Source: Zea mays (Eukaryota > Streptophyta > Magnoliopsida > Poales > Poaceae). Taken from it: a stretch of 64,000 bases of DNA. Where the stretch lies: the NCBI RefSeq assembly GCF_902167145.1, contig NC_050100.1, forward strand, positions 215,816,081-215,880,080. The letters run 5' to 3'. The notes beneath the pieces are model-generated. The model saw only the letters and a list, made by a program, of their open reading frames with translations. It searched no databases and was not told the origin of the DNA. Position 1 is the first letter of the stretch, and the number at the start of each line of letters is the position of its first letter. This document shows, in pieces, positions 46,951-57,973 of this stretch. The position numbers and the translations under genes are program-made.

Positions 46951-49900
46951 TCATGCATCATATACCCGGTTTTTTATTATCCTCTCGGTGTCGGCAGCTG
47001 CCAGATGCCTAATGCCATGTTCCCTCAACCAATTCTTATCTTTAAACGCCCCCTCTCTAAGCTGCTGTTCGTCAATCTTCAGTAACCTCAATCCCTCGGA
47101 CAGTCGAGGGAAGAAGCCTTCAGGTCTCAGACACCATGCTGAAAAAATAGCGAACAAAACGCTGAGGTCGCCCTGTAGCCTCTCCACTCCATCGCTGCTA
47201 ACCTTTGTGCCGCTTGTGAAAATGCCGGCGAAAAGCAGCTGGTCTACCCCGCTTGCCACACCTCTCCATACGGTCACAAAATCAACCGTATTTAGGCCAC
47301 CTTGCAGCTTGGATAGTTGCTCTTGCATGTAGTCTAAAGATTCTATGAAGGTTCTGGATACAGCAGGTCCATCTGATTTCTCCAGCCACTGCCTCTTGTT
47401 TTTTAGATAATCCCGAGAACGAGCATCGAATCCACGCAAAATGACAGTGGAAATCTTATCAGTCCATTCCACTCTGAACTCTTTCAGATGGTTTATCTCT
47501 TGCTGAAAGATACACCCACTCTCACCATTTACAGTCAAATTTTCCATCTCAAGGAAAAAAACATCCTCGCACCATTCTGCCAACGTGGATTCGAAATATC
47601 GAGCTGCATTGATAGATTGTGATACCTTGAGCACAGCATTATCATCAGCCAGAGCAGTCAGCCCCTCTGCTTCTTGACACCTCCGAAGCATGTAACCAAG
47701 GAATTCTGATATGATGGGTGCAGCAGACATACTAATGAATTCTGCCCTAAGTGTGATGCTAGGGATGGGACGGGCACGATCAATTAGCAAAGACAAGGTA
47801 TGATGAACGACACTGGTGATTACTGGAGCCTTGTAATCATCTGAGTATTCAAGCATAGTTCCTCGAATTCCTGTACTCCAATTTTTCTCTAAATCCATTG
47901 CTGATCGCAGCTTATTAAGACTCTCTTGTCTCTCAATCTCCGCCCATACTTGAAGCCAATCTGGGCGATCACAGAAGACACAGAGAACTGAGATCCTCTG
48001 CCAACTGTCATCATCCTTTACCGTAAGTAGTAGTCCAGCACTCAAGATTAAATCTTGAATCCGCTTGTCAAAAGATATCATCAGATCAACAAGGCTGAGC
48101 CACGAGACTCTAGCCTGATAGGCCGTGCTGCCTGAGTCACTTGAGCTACTACTTTCCTGAAGAACTTCAATCTGCTTAGGAAATATCTCTTTCGCCAAGT
48201 ATGTAGACAATGCAATGACCATTCCTGAAATCCATTCCTCCCTACAACTATACCCAATAAGGTTAGCCTTATCCACAAGGGGCTGTAGAATCTCATCCAT
48301 AGAATCAACAAAATCTCTAATTATCTTATAAGCAAGAGCAAAAACAAATTCAGGCTTTTCAGCCCATTTTGAGAAATGGCGTTGTGCAGCTGTAGATATT
48401 GGATTTACTAGCTCTTCAATTACCCATAATGGTTGACGTAGTTGATTACCCACACAATGCCCTTTCAGTTGTCTAGCTTTTCTACGTTTCTGTAATCCCT
48501 GCAAATTGCATAGTGCAAGAAAGCTCTCGGAATACTTGCTTTTCAGGTCACCCCGCATCACAAACAATGGGTTCACAATCTCTGCTTGTTTCCCCGAATT
48601 AATACTTGAAAATTTTGAGCCGGCAAGTGAAGGAGGCCAGCCAAGGGAAGAAAGAAGTGATCGATGATCAACAATGGCTTGTGGTCTTAGTATAGCTAAA
48701 GATCGGTCTACTCTGTGATCCACGGAAGATAGAAGGCGAGTCCATTGTGGTCTAGTCACAGCTACAGAAGCTAGAAGATCTTCTATGCTTTTCAAATATC
48801 CAATAGCAACATGATGTGTTTCCTGGAAAAGAAAAAAGAATGCCAAATTAGCAGCTGTCAAGTTGACTCTTCCAAGAATCTCAATATGACAAGATCCATA
48901 CCTCCGAATTGTCTACACGAGATTTAAGTTTTCCAGTAACAGAAGAAGAAACTGCATCTTCTATATCACCCACCAAACTGTCAAGTTTGAGAGCCATTTC
49001 TGTATAGGACAACCTACCGGTAAGAACACACCAATTGCAAAGTTAAAAATAAAGTACTGCAGAAACTTCACTCAAAAACAAGCCAAGAGAATGGGATGTA
49101 AATGTAAATAATGAAATTGTGGTAAGTGATAAACATCTAATACCAAGTGAAATAGTTAGAATTTCTAGGAGTTTGGTTAAATTAGTTTGATTATTACATT
49201 CATTAAAAGTCAACAATTACCCTTCCCTGTAAATTTCATGCCACTGTATAGTTGAATTAGTACGCTACAATATCTTAGATCAATCACCATTTTCATCCAA
49301 TGATGTAACCTATAATGTAAATTTTCTTTCAGGTCTCCAACAAAAGTAGAGCACTTGATTTGAGCTAGCACAAAATAATGAATATGAGAAGAAGAGACCA
49401 TCAGCAACTTCGGATTGTTTGTTTAGAATTAACATGATGCAAATAAGATGAGAAAACATAGCCAAACAACTGACAAATCTTATATTTATTGCATGGAACA
49501 CAATGACATAAGATTTATTGCAACACCGTTGTCAACATACTCCAACTGTGTTGTTTCAATATAGCGGCTACAAGGCGCAGATAAAGGATGAGTACTGTGA
49601 TAGGCTTAGCAAGCCAACATTTTTACCTAGCTAGTATTACAGAGATGGTATCCAATTTGTTTATTGTTTGATTATTTCAATATCAGTTATCAAAACATGA
49701 CATATTTTCAGCAAATAGATAATACTGATAAACTCTGGACATGACTAATGAGGTATGAACTGAGTCTGCCACAATGTGAAAAAATCATTATAAAATAATG
49801 CACGGTAGGCACTACAAGTCTGCAATATCATTGGACTGGCAAGTATGTTGTGCATTATCTCAGCACGCAAGTGGACTAGACCACACATCTGAGAATGGTT

Positions 49901-52868
49901 AAAACAATATACTAAAGTCTAGATAACAGAAAAATGAGTCATGCCATAACCCTTTTATTTCCTAGCACTGGTTTGGTTGTCATATCTATCTTACAAAAAT
50001 GCCTGCCTTGACAGAAAGTTCACTAAGGTAGAGTATATGACTGTCTAGTTTTAATGCATGAAAACTTTTAATGAATTAAAATTGGACCGTTATGGTTAAG
50101 GTTTTTGTCTGCGCCTTCCATAGCCACATCTAAGCTAGTTTAGGTTATTCCTAACCCCAACTATTCAACTTTGCCCTCTTCACTTTGTGAAATGACAGTA
50201 CAGTGCTCATCTTGATATGTTTTTTCAATATTCTACTAACTCTTTTAAAGTTTTCAATTTAAAATGTCAACTGGCAAACATGCTCGTGCGTTGCAACAAG
50301 ACGGACGCGCGGTCATCTGAATCTGCCCATTCCAGTTATAGTGACCTAGCTATATCTTTGTTGGATTTAATTGGGCTTGGTCCAATGTCATTTCAATCAA
50401 ATCAGCTGAATTCCAAGACCCATAGTAGTGCTAGATACAATAAAGGATTAATTCCATACAAAATTTGGACTGCGGATTAAGTCACCTTAAATAGGTGGCT
50501 CTTGTCTACATCTGTTGTGACTTGTGAGGTTAAGAAAGGCGGGAGGCAAGCCACATGCCCGAGCCCACAGTCGCGATGTGCACATGCTCGGGCAGCCAGG
50601 ATGATACAGTCTACTGCTTGGCCTCAGGATGGTGGTAGTGAGGGACAGACAAACAGGGGGAGTGACAGACAAAAAGAGGTAGGAGAGGGAGTGAGGGACA
50701 AACAGGCAGACGAGATAGTGATGGACCAAGAGGGGTTAGAGTGAGGGACAGACAGACCAAAAAATGGGAGACAGAAATTTTTGTACTTTAATATTAAGTA
50801 TAAATATAAATTTACCCTGCCCAACTACCACGAACATTACTATACCATAATATTCAATGTCAATGTCCCAAACACAGCAAAAAAAATTAACTAGATACAT
50901 AATAAGGGTAGGGTTGAATATGTGAGAGGTTGTGATAACAGAATAAATATTCTTATTCCAGTATTATTAATGTGGAGGACTCGTCAATTCAATATTGTTG
51001 TTATTACTGAAAACTCATAAGGTAGATGAAGCGATGTCAAGCATCTGACGTTCTATGTGACAAGAGGGTACCACATAAACTAAAAGGCAAGTTTTATATA
51101 ACAGCAATTAGACATGCTATGTTGTATGGTGTAAAATGTTGGTCACTTGGTCTACAAAAATATGACATGTTCAACAGATGTGTTTGATTTGCGGCCATGT
51201 AAGAAGAGATCGAGTCTGGAACGATGATATACGTGATAGGCTAGGGGTAGCACCAATTGAAGAAAAGTTCGTCCAACACCGGTTGTGATGGTTTGGACAT
51301 GTCCAACGGAGACCTCCAATGTGCAGTGGGATCCTAAGACATGATAGTAATGGGAAGAGATGCAGGAGAAGGCCAAAGTTGACATGTGAAGTGACAGTAA
51401 AAAGGAGACCTGAAATAAGAACGAATATACCCAAAGATTTAGCCTTGCATAGAAGTGCATGAAAAACATTTATCCATGTGTGATATGTCTGAACCTTGAC
51501 TTGTGGCTTTTGTAGGCTTTTAATTCTAGTCTATCCTAATTTGTTTGGGACTAAAAGGCTTTGTTGTTGCATTGAAAACTCATCAACATCAACTACTGCA
51601 GTTGTGTACAGAAGAACTAGCTAAGGACTAGTAGCTAGCTGCAACTTGTGAATCATGAAATCTTGTTGCTCAGTGGACACCATTATGCAATGTTCCCCAT
51701 CACTTCCAATTACTTAAAAGAACAAAGCAAACACAAACATCCATGTGATCAAAATGAAGCTCCTTTTGAGAGCAACAAGATCCCATGCCAATTAATTGAG
51801 TTAGCACCAGGACAGATATCATAACTCATCCAAGCTGTATCGGGCTAGATCTACACCAACCAAACCTAATTATTAACCAAACCAAACAACAGCTTCAATC
51901 ACCCAAGCTCGCTTGCTCACATGCACAAAAAGAGCACATTGAGTGCCAGAGGCTCCCATAGTGAGGCAACTTTTACCACTGCACCGGACCTGCTCCCACA
52001 AATAACCCCCATTTCACATTGCATCAGAAGTCATAGGGTGCACTGCTAAAAGTAATTTCAGCTCAACACTGGGACATCATATCAGGATAGACCTAGTGTC
52101 AAAGGCTCAGGATATGAGGAAGAGATAAACCGAGACAAGCCTTGCTCAACAAATACGAATAGGCTGCTTCGAACCTGTGACCTAGTGACTAAGTGAGATA
52201 ATTATTCTGTAGTTGAGCATTAACCAAACAGACATTGAATGGAATACACTAGGGTTTTATGCACCAAAGTTCATAGCACGAACTCTTATGCCTAAAATCA
52301 ATACAAACTTGCAAAATTGGCAGTGCTGAGATAGCCATTCAAAATCTCAAGCATAGAAGGAATCTGGTTGGCAGAGAAATCTGTACTCACCTGCATACTC
52401 TCTGACCATCTCTACTCTCGCCACCTCGGAGGCCAGAGCAGGGAGTTGCTCGAACTGCATCTGCTCCGTTCTCACCTCCACCTCTTCTCCAGCCCCTAAA
52501 AATACAGGAATCACAAAATTACTGAAACAATATAGTTAGTAAGCTCTTAATTTGAGAACCTCGTGTGCGTTCGGAATACCTGTTGACCCGGATGCTTTGA
52601 GGGCACCAAGCCGGCCGCGGACGCCACGGAGGGCCGAACCAGCGACCTCGCAGCAAGACGAGTACGCTGCGGCAGTTTCCTGTAGGCGTACGTAAAGGTC
52701 GTAAATCGATGCCTCTAGCTCCGCACAGTGCCCGCGGATCTCGGCCTCGACATCGGAGGCCGTGGCGAGATCGGCCGCCGAGCGGAATCGGGCGTCGAGG
52801 AAACGGCGGACCCCCGGGTCCATGTCTTGGAAAAGCTGGAGCGGATGGGGTTGAGCTGCTGCTTCCAT
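46951..52868 (-). CDS. RINT1/TIP20-family vesicle tethering protein (MAG2-like)
   Basis: Four minus-strand exons joined by GT/AG introns: 52868-52580, 52495-52391, 48999-48902 and 48822-46951. Together they encode 787 residues, close to Arabidopsis MAG2. The start is MEAAAQPHPLQLFQDMD; a GTG-led extension upstream is not used. An N-terminal helical part (EAEIRGHCAELEASIYDLYV, residues about 40-130) is followed by the RINT1/TIP20 domain in the last exon (RVDRSLAILRPQAI, GWPPSL, PEFVFALAYKIIRDF, RPDWLQVWAEIE, WLEKSDGPAVSRTF, WCLRPEGFFPRL), ending RIIKNRVYDA. Family members are subunits of the ER-bound Dsl1/NRZ tether that captures Golgi-derived vesicles with SEC20-type SNAREs; Arabidopsis mutants mis-sort seed storage proteins. 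All frames are open, so the gene is probably functional. Intron 2 (3391 bases) contains transposon pieces. Confidence 0.93.
50271..50804 (-). mobile_element. Short non-autonomous Helitron-like element in MAG2-like intron 2
   Basis: On the minus strand the right end begins TTTATACTTAATATTAAAG, close to the Helitron start consensus but with TT in place of TC. The other end reads GTTGCAACGCACGAGCAT then GTTTGCCAG, close to the maize 3' consensus with CCAG in place of CTAG. It would lie between A and T, as expected. The 534-bp interior contains GAGGGACAGACA-type repeats (50640-50760). Confidence 0.55.
51010..51580 (+). pseudogene. LINE (L1-type) ORF2 C-terminal fragment
   Basis: The plus strand encodes, with stops and frame breaks, KLKGKFYITAIRHAMLYG, ICGHVRRDRVWNDDIRDRLG and VAPIEEKFVQHR, followed by WFGHVQRRPP. 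These are typical of the end of plant L1 reverse transcriptase proteins. It finishes with TTGTTTGGGACTAAAAGGC and TTGTTGTTG-like sequence, as L1 3' ends do. It is 5'-truncated and dead, and lies antisense in intron 2 of the MAG2-like gene. Confidence 0.8.
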
Positions 52869-54517
52869 AGCAGAACGGATCACACAACGGGTTAGGGTTT
52901 GGAGGGGGGGCAGCGTAGCTCAACCGGAGAAGGAGACGACCTGCATTTTTTCAGTTTGTGCGAGCTCATAATCGTCATTTTTTAGCGCGTAGTAATGGTT
53001 AATGGGAGTTTGACACTTGACAGGTTGGGCCGTTGCCTCAGGGGCCGTTGCCTCAGGTATGGCCCGGATTGTGGGTGGTTAATACATTTGGTTGAGGGGG
53101 GAGGGGGGCCTTTGTTTTCCTTGCCTACTTGAACTTTTGCCGGAGTCCATTTCTCAAAGTTCAAAACTGGATAAACTGTCTTCTCTTAATCAACAAAATC
53201 GTTTAAATTGTCTCCTGATCCAGTTAGAAATAGTTTTCAATGTGTACATATATGTTGAATACATTTATGGTGAATACATATATGTTGAATACATTTATGC
53301 TAGTTGCATATAATGTTCTTATATTGTAGGAAGCTTTCTAAAGGGATAATTTTCTATAGTCATTGGCCAAGACTTGTATCCCTTACCGACCACCTAAAAA
53401 CACATAATTCTATCAAGGCCTATCCATAAATACTAATATCTTTTCATGTAATCATCAATCATATTTTGATGATCTTGTCTAAAAAACGTAAAAAGGCTAT
53501 TTTGCACGTCCTCTCAGTTGGACATTATAAACTTTGATGCTCCCTATTATGCTCATCAGTTGACTATATGACGTAGATTATTTTACTAGTATGAAGTCTT
53601 TTGGGCTTTAGAATGATCTATTCACTTGATACCAGTACATGTCAGGAGTGTCGAGCACCTACCCCATACAACAGCTACCATAGCCATACTCATAGCGTCT
53701 ATTTCTCCGTGTCACGGACTCATATACGGACTCATATACGGACATCGTCAGGAGTCCAGCAGCCCAGCTGTTAATTTCTAAAAAAAATAAAATACAATTA
53801 TCTAAATAAGCTATTCAGACATTCAGATCACCCTTGTGGTTCAAACGAGTTGACAATCCATGGACGGGCACGAAGAAAAGTCATGAGGATTAGTTTGAGA
53901 GTTATAAAATCGGAGCGGATTGAAGAGACCGGAACCCCTTTTTATTCAATTTTGAGGTAGGACGTGATGATAACGTGTTAAATAATTACGTTACTACATA
54001 TCGGCAGATCCGTTCTCTTCCCTTCTGTTAACATTAGAGACGCGAGAAGTTGTAGAAGTCTATTTTTCTTCCCAGCAAACCACACACAGAGGAACACATA
54101 TGAGACATAAGATGCAGGGTTGGACCTCTAAACTCTTTCTGTTTTCTTCTATCTTAAGATAGAGTACATGTTCCTTTATAAAGAGACGTGAGACCACTAA
54201 GGATAAAAGTGTTATTTGACCATAAAACCATACTAGGTTTTTTAACAAAAGTTTGTCTGCCCCGATCGTGCGTGCATTTCCTATATATTAAATATATTAA
54301 AGTTGGTTCAAAACAGGGACAAAGACAGTGTCCACGTCAGTATCTTCAATATCAATCGCATGATTCGGCATGAACGGCCACGGAACGCAAAAGACCAGCA
54401 TCCTTCGCTTCCTAACCTCGATTGCACGGAAATCTTCTAGAGAGCACTAAGGGGGGCGTGTGAAATCTTTGCGGTTCCACCCCATCCGCATGCTCCTGCC
54501 ATCGCCATGTCGTCATC
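52869..54517. other. Upstream region of the MAG2-like gene and intergenic DNA
   Basis: The first 100-150 bases hold the leader and probable promoter of the MAG2-like gene; I see no clear TATA box. A short imperfect repeat (GTTGAATACATTTATG and variants) lies at 53246-53302. The rest is AT-rich without a supported frame. Confidence 0.45.
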
Positions 54518-55237
54518 TTGTTCTCTATGCCGCTCCCGCTCACTCTCGCGCTCAGCCTTGGCTTGCTATCGCCACCGCCGTCTTGGCCGCTGCCCCCCCC
54601 CCCCACACCGCTCGTAGGCTCCTCGGCTCGGTCAACCGTCTCCGCCGGTGAAGGCACACAACCCTCACCGTTTCGCGCATTGCTGGCGCCATCCTCTGCT
54701 CCCTCTCGGTCTCGCCACACAGGCAACGGCGGCGGCGCCCAGGCTCGACGACGCCAGCGGATTCCCCTCTCTCCTCTCGCACAGCCACAGGCGCGTAGCC
54801 CCACGTTCACCATGCGACCCATGTGCCGCCGTCCTCCAGATCCTAGGTCTTCGCTTCGCTATCTCTTCGTCGACGACAAGCACAAGCCAGTCATGTACAC
54901 CCCTTCTTGGCCCTTCCTAATGGGCGAAATTGAGCACCAGAACCCTAACTTGAGCTACCTTGATTTTTTGTATTTGGATCTGATCCAGTTCACAGGCACA
55001 CATCCCAAAGTGTATATGCATATTTGCACATATTCGATCTTCGAATTGTTTTCACCAAAGTTATTGGGTGAATATGTGTACTCTGCCTACATCCAGCAAA
55101 CTATGGTGGCCAGTCTTCAACCAACCACCATGCCATCGTCAAAGGGGCGCGCGTCGCACACATCCAGCAAAATAAGGCAGTCAGTCTTCAATGTGCATCG
55201 TGCACACCTTTTTTCCTCTTCATTTTCTTTTTTCTGA
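54518..55237 (+). CDS. Unrecognised 239-codon ORF, doubtful
   Basis: An open frame starting MFSMPLPLTLALSLGLLSPP with a hydrophobic N-terminus that could imitate a signal peptide. It then runs through proline- and serine-rich sequence over a C run (54595-54608) and later less biased sequence (MGEIEHQNPNLSYLDFLYLD). Other frames are open over its first half, and composition changes sharply near 54880. I recognise no domain. It may be a captured or decayed exon, or chance. The C-run makes frame continuity fragile. Confidence 0.15.
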   Translation: MFSMPLPLTLALSLGLLSPPPSWPLPPPPTPLVGSSARSTVSAGEGTQPSPFRALLAPSSAPSRSRHTGNGGGAQARRRQRIPLSPLAQPQARSPTFTMRPMCRRPPDPRSSLRYLFVDDKHKPVMYTPSWPFLMGEIEHQNPNLSYLDFLYLDLIQFTGTHPKVYMHICTYSIFELFSPKLLGEYVYSAYIQQTMVASLQPTTMPSSKGRASHTSSKIRQSVFNVHRAHLFSSSFSFF

Positions 55238-55760
55238 TGTATGCAGTACAAGTACAATGCATGCATTTTATGATGAGTATATCTACACACATACTCAGTT
55301 CGCTACTCATAATGACTTAATTTGGATATCAACAAACCAAAACCACATATGTTGTTCACAAACTATTGGAATAAACTATCATAGTCCAAATGCATTAGCT
55401 TCTTATACGTATGCATGTGTTTAAGATACACAAACGACATTCTGTCTATATAAATTACCAAGTAATTAGCAAACTATCATGATATACATATTTAATTACC
55501 ATATGTCAACCATACCTATATGTTGATGATTGTGCACCGATTTACCATGATATTAATCTATTCACTTCCCGATTCCATATGTTAGTCCACTGCAAAAACA
55601 TGAGCACACCTTTGCTTTGCCAAAAAGATCATTACTTCAAAGAAAACAAATTTAGTCCACTGCAACACATGATTATATACGCTTCCTGTTGTATATTACT
55701 TGGGATGCATCGGACCCTATGTTCTACTTATGTTTGGAAGTAAGATAATTACGAGAGCTT
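55238..55760. other. AT-rich intergenic DNA
   Basis: No frame, repeat or signal that I can support. Confidence 0.5.
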
Positions 55761-55764
55761 ATTG

Positions 55765-55875
55765 TCATATCCTGCAGTTGTAGAGTATCAGTTGAAGAGA
55801 AGGGAGCTAATGCCTTGCATAGATGCAATATGCTTTCTTCAGCCAATGAATGAAAAGAAGTTTTTTACAACCTTT
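55765..55875 (+). pseudogene. Possible Sec1/Munc18-like exon fragment
   Basis: After a CTGCAG acceptor-like site the plus strand reads VVEYQLKRRELMPCIDAICF and LQPMNEKK. The pattern of basic residues, P-x-x-DAI-x-F-x-QP resembles the KRRQPLPSMDAIYFIQP region of plant Sec1-family proteins. The match is short and the sequence is cut by the Copia element at 55884, so this is only a suggestion. A chance match is possible. Confidence 0.25.
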
Positions 55876-55883
55876 GGCCTTTT

Positions 55884-57146
55884 TGATAGTCGCCTAGAGG
55901 GGGTGAATAGGGCGAAACTGAAATTTACAAATATAAACACAACTACAAGCCGGGTTAGCGTTAGAAATAAAGACGAGTCCACGAGAGAGGGCGCAAAACA
56001 AATCTCAAGCAAATAAGGAGTGTGACACAAGGATTTGTTTTACCGAGGTTTGGTTCTCGCAAACCTACTCCCCGTTGAGGTGGTCACAAAGACCGGGTCT
56101 CTTTCAACCCTTTCCCTCTCTCAAACGGTCCTTCCGACCGAGTGAGCTTCTCTTCTCAAATCACAACCGGGAACAAAACTTCCCCGCAAGGGCCACCACA
56201 CAATTGGTGCCTCTTGCCTTGATTACAATGGAGTTTTGATCACAAGAACAAGTGAGAAAGAAAAGAAGCAATCCAAGCGCAAGAGCTCAAAAGAACACGG
56301 CAAATCTCTCTCTCTAATCACTAAAGCCTTGTGTGGAATTGGAGAGGATTTGATCTCTTTGGTGTGTCTAGAATTGAATGCCTAGCTCTTGTAAGTGGTT
56401 GAGAAGTGGAAAACTTGGATTCAATGAATGGTGGGTGGTTGGGGGTATTTATAGCCCCAACCACCAAATTAGCCGTTTGGTGGGGCTGACTGTCGTATGG
56501 TGCACCGGACAGTCCGGTGTCCGGTGTACACCGGACATGTCCGGTGCGCCAGCCACGTCACCAAAGTCGTTGGGATTCGACCGTTGGAGTTCTGTCTTCT
56601 GGGCCCGCCTGGATGTCCGGTGGTGCACCAGACATGTACTGTAGAGTGTCCGGTGCGCCAGCATGGGCGTGCCTGACTTCTGCGCGCGCTGGCGCGCAAT
56701 AAATGCGTTGCAGGTAGCCGTTGGCGCCGAAAAAGTCGTTGCCCCGCAGTTACACCGGTGAATTATAGCGGAGCATCCGTTGTGAATTTCCGAAGCTGGC
56801 GAGTTCCTGAGGCCGCTCTTCCTTGGAGCACCGGACAGTCCGGTGAATTATAGCGGAGGACCTCTGGAAATTCCCGAAGGTGGCGAGTTTGAGTTGGAGT
56901 CCTCTGGTGCACCGGACACTGTCCGGTGATGCACCGGACAGTCCGGTGCTCCAGACCAGAGGTGCCTTCGGTTGTCCCTTGCACTCTTTGTTGAACCCCA
57001 TACTTGGTCTTTTTATTGGCTAAGTGTGAACCTTGGCACCTGTATAACTTATACACTAGAGCAAACTAGTTAGTCCAATTATTTGTGTTGGGCAATTCAA
57101 CCACCAAAATTATTTAGGAACTAGGTGTAAGCCTAATTCCCTTTCA
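55884..57146 (-). repeat. 3' LTR of the Ji/Opie-like element
   Basis: A 1263-bp LTR. On the minus strand it begins TGAAAGGGAATTAGGC after the purine tract and ends GGCGACTATCA. Its plus-strand start TGATAGTCGCC is repeated at 63951, the beginning of the 5' LTR. It contains palindromic boxes of the ACCGGACAGTCCGGT type (about 56503-56960). Confidence 0.9.
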
Positions 57147-57160
57147 ATCTCCCCCTTTTT
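57147..57160 (-). other. Polypurine tract of the Ji/Opie-like element
   Basis: The minus strand reads AAAAAGGGGGAGAT, then the LTR start TGAAAGG. Confidence 0.85.
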
Positions 57161-57973
57161 GGTGATTGATGCCAACACAGACCAAAGCAAATATAGAAGT
57201 GCATAATTGAATTAGTTTGCATAATGTAAGTGCAAAGGTTGCTTGGAATTGAGCCAATATAAATACTTACAAGATATGCATGGATTGTTTCTTCATTTTT
57301 AACATTTTGGACCACGCTTGCACCACATGTTTTGTTTTTGCAAATTCTTTTGTAAATCCTTTTCAAGGTTCTTTTGCAAATAGTCAAAGGTAAATGAATA
57401 AGATTTTGCAAACATTTTTAAGATTTGAAATTTTCTCCCCCTGTTTCAAATGTTTTTCCTTTGACTAAACAAAACTCCCCCTAAATGAGATCCTCCTCTT
57501 AGTGTTCAAGAGGGTTTTGATATATCATTTTTGAAATACTACTTTCTCCCCCTTTTGAACACAATAAGATACCAATTTGAAATTTACCAATTGAAAATCT
57601 CCAATTTTAAAATTAGGTGGTGGTGCGGTCCTTTTGCTTTGGGCTCATAATTTCTCCCCCTTTGGCATGAATCGCCAAAAACGGAATCATTAGAGCCCTT
57701 GAAGTACTTTCTTCCCCTTTGGTCATAAATAAATGAGTGAAGGATTGTACCAAAGACGAAGTCCTTTTGCTTTGAACTCTCCCCAAAAAGATGGAGAGAT
57801 GCACGGAGCGACGGCGAAGGATGAGTTACGGAGTGGAAGCCTTTGTCTTCGCCGAAGACTCCAATTCCCTTTCAATATACCTATGACTTGGTTTGAAATA
57901 GACTTGAAAACACATTAGTCATAGCACATGAAAGAGACATGATCAAAGGTATATAATGAGCTATGTGTGCAAT
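57161..57973 (-). mobile_element. Post-pol spacer of the Ji/Opie-like element
   Basis: About 0.8 kb of non-coding internal sequence between the RNase H stop and the LTR. It contains several further runs of CTCCCCCT on the plus strand, which are extra purine tracts on the element's coding strand. No supported frame. Confidence 0.7.
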
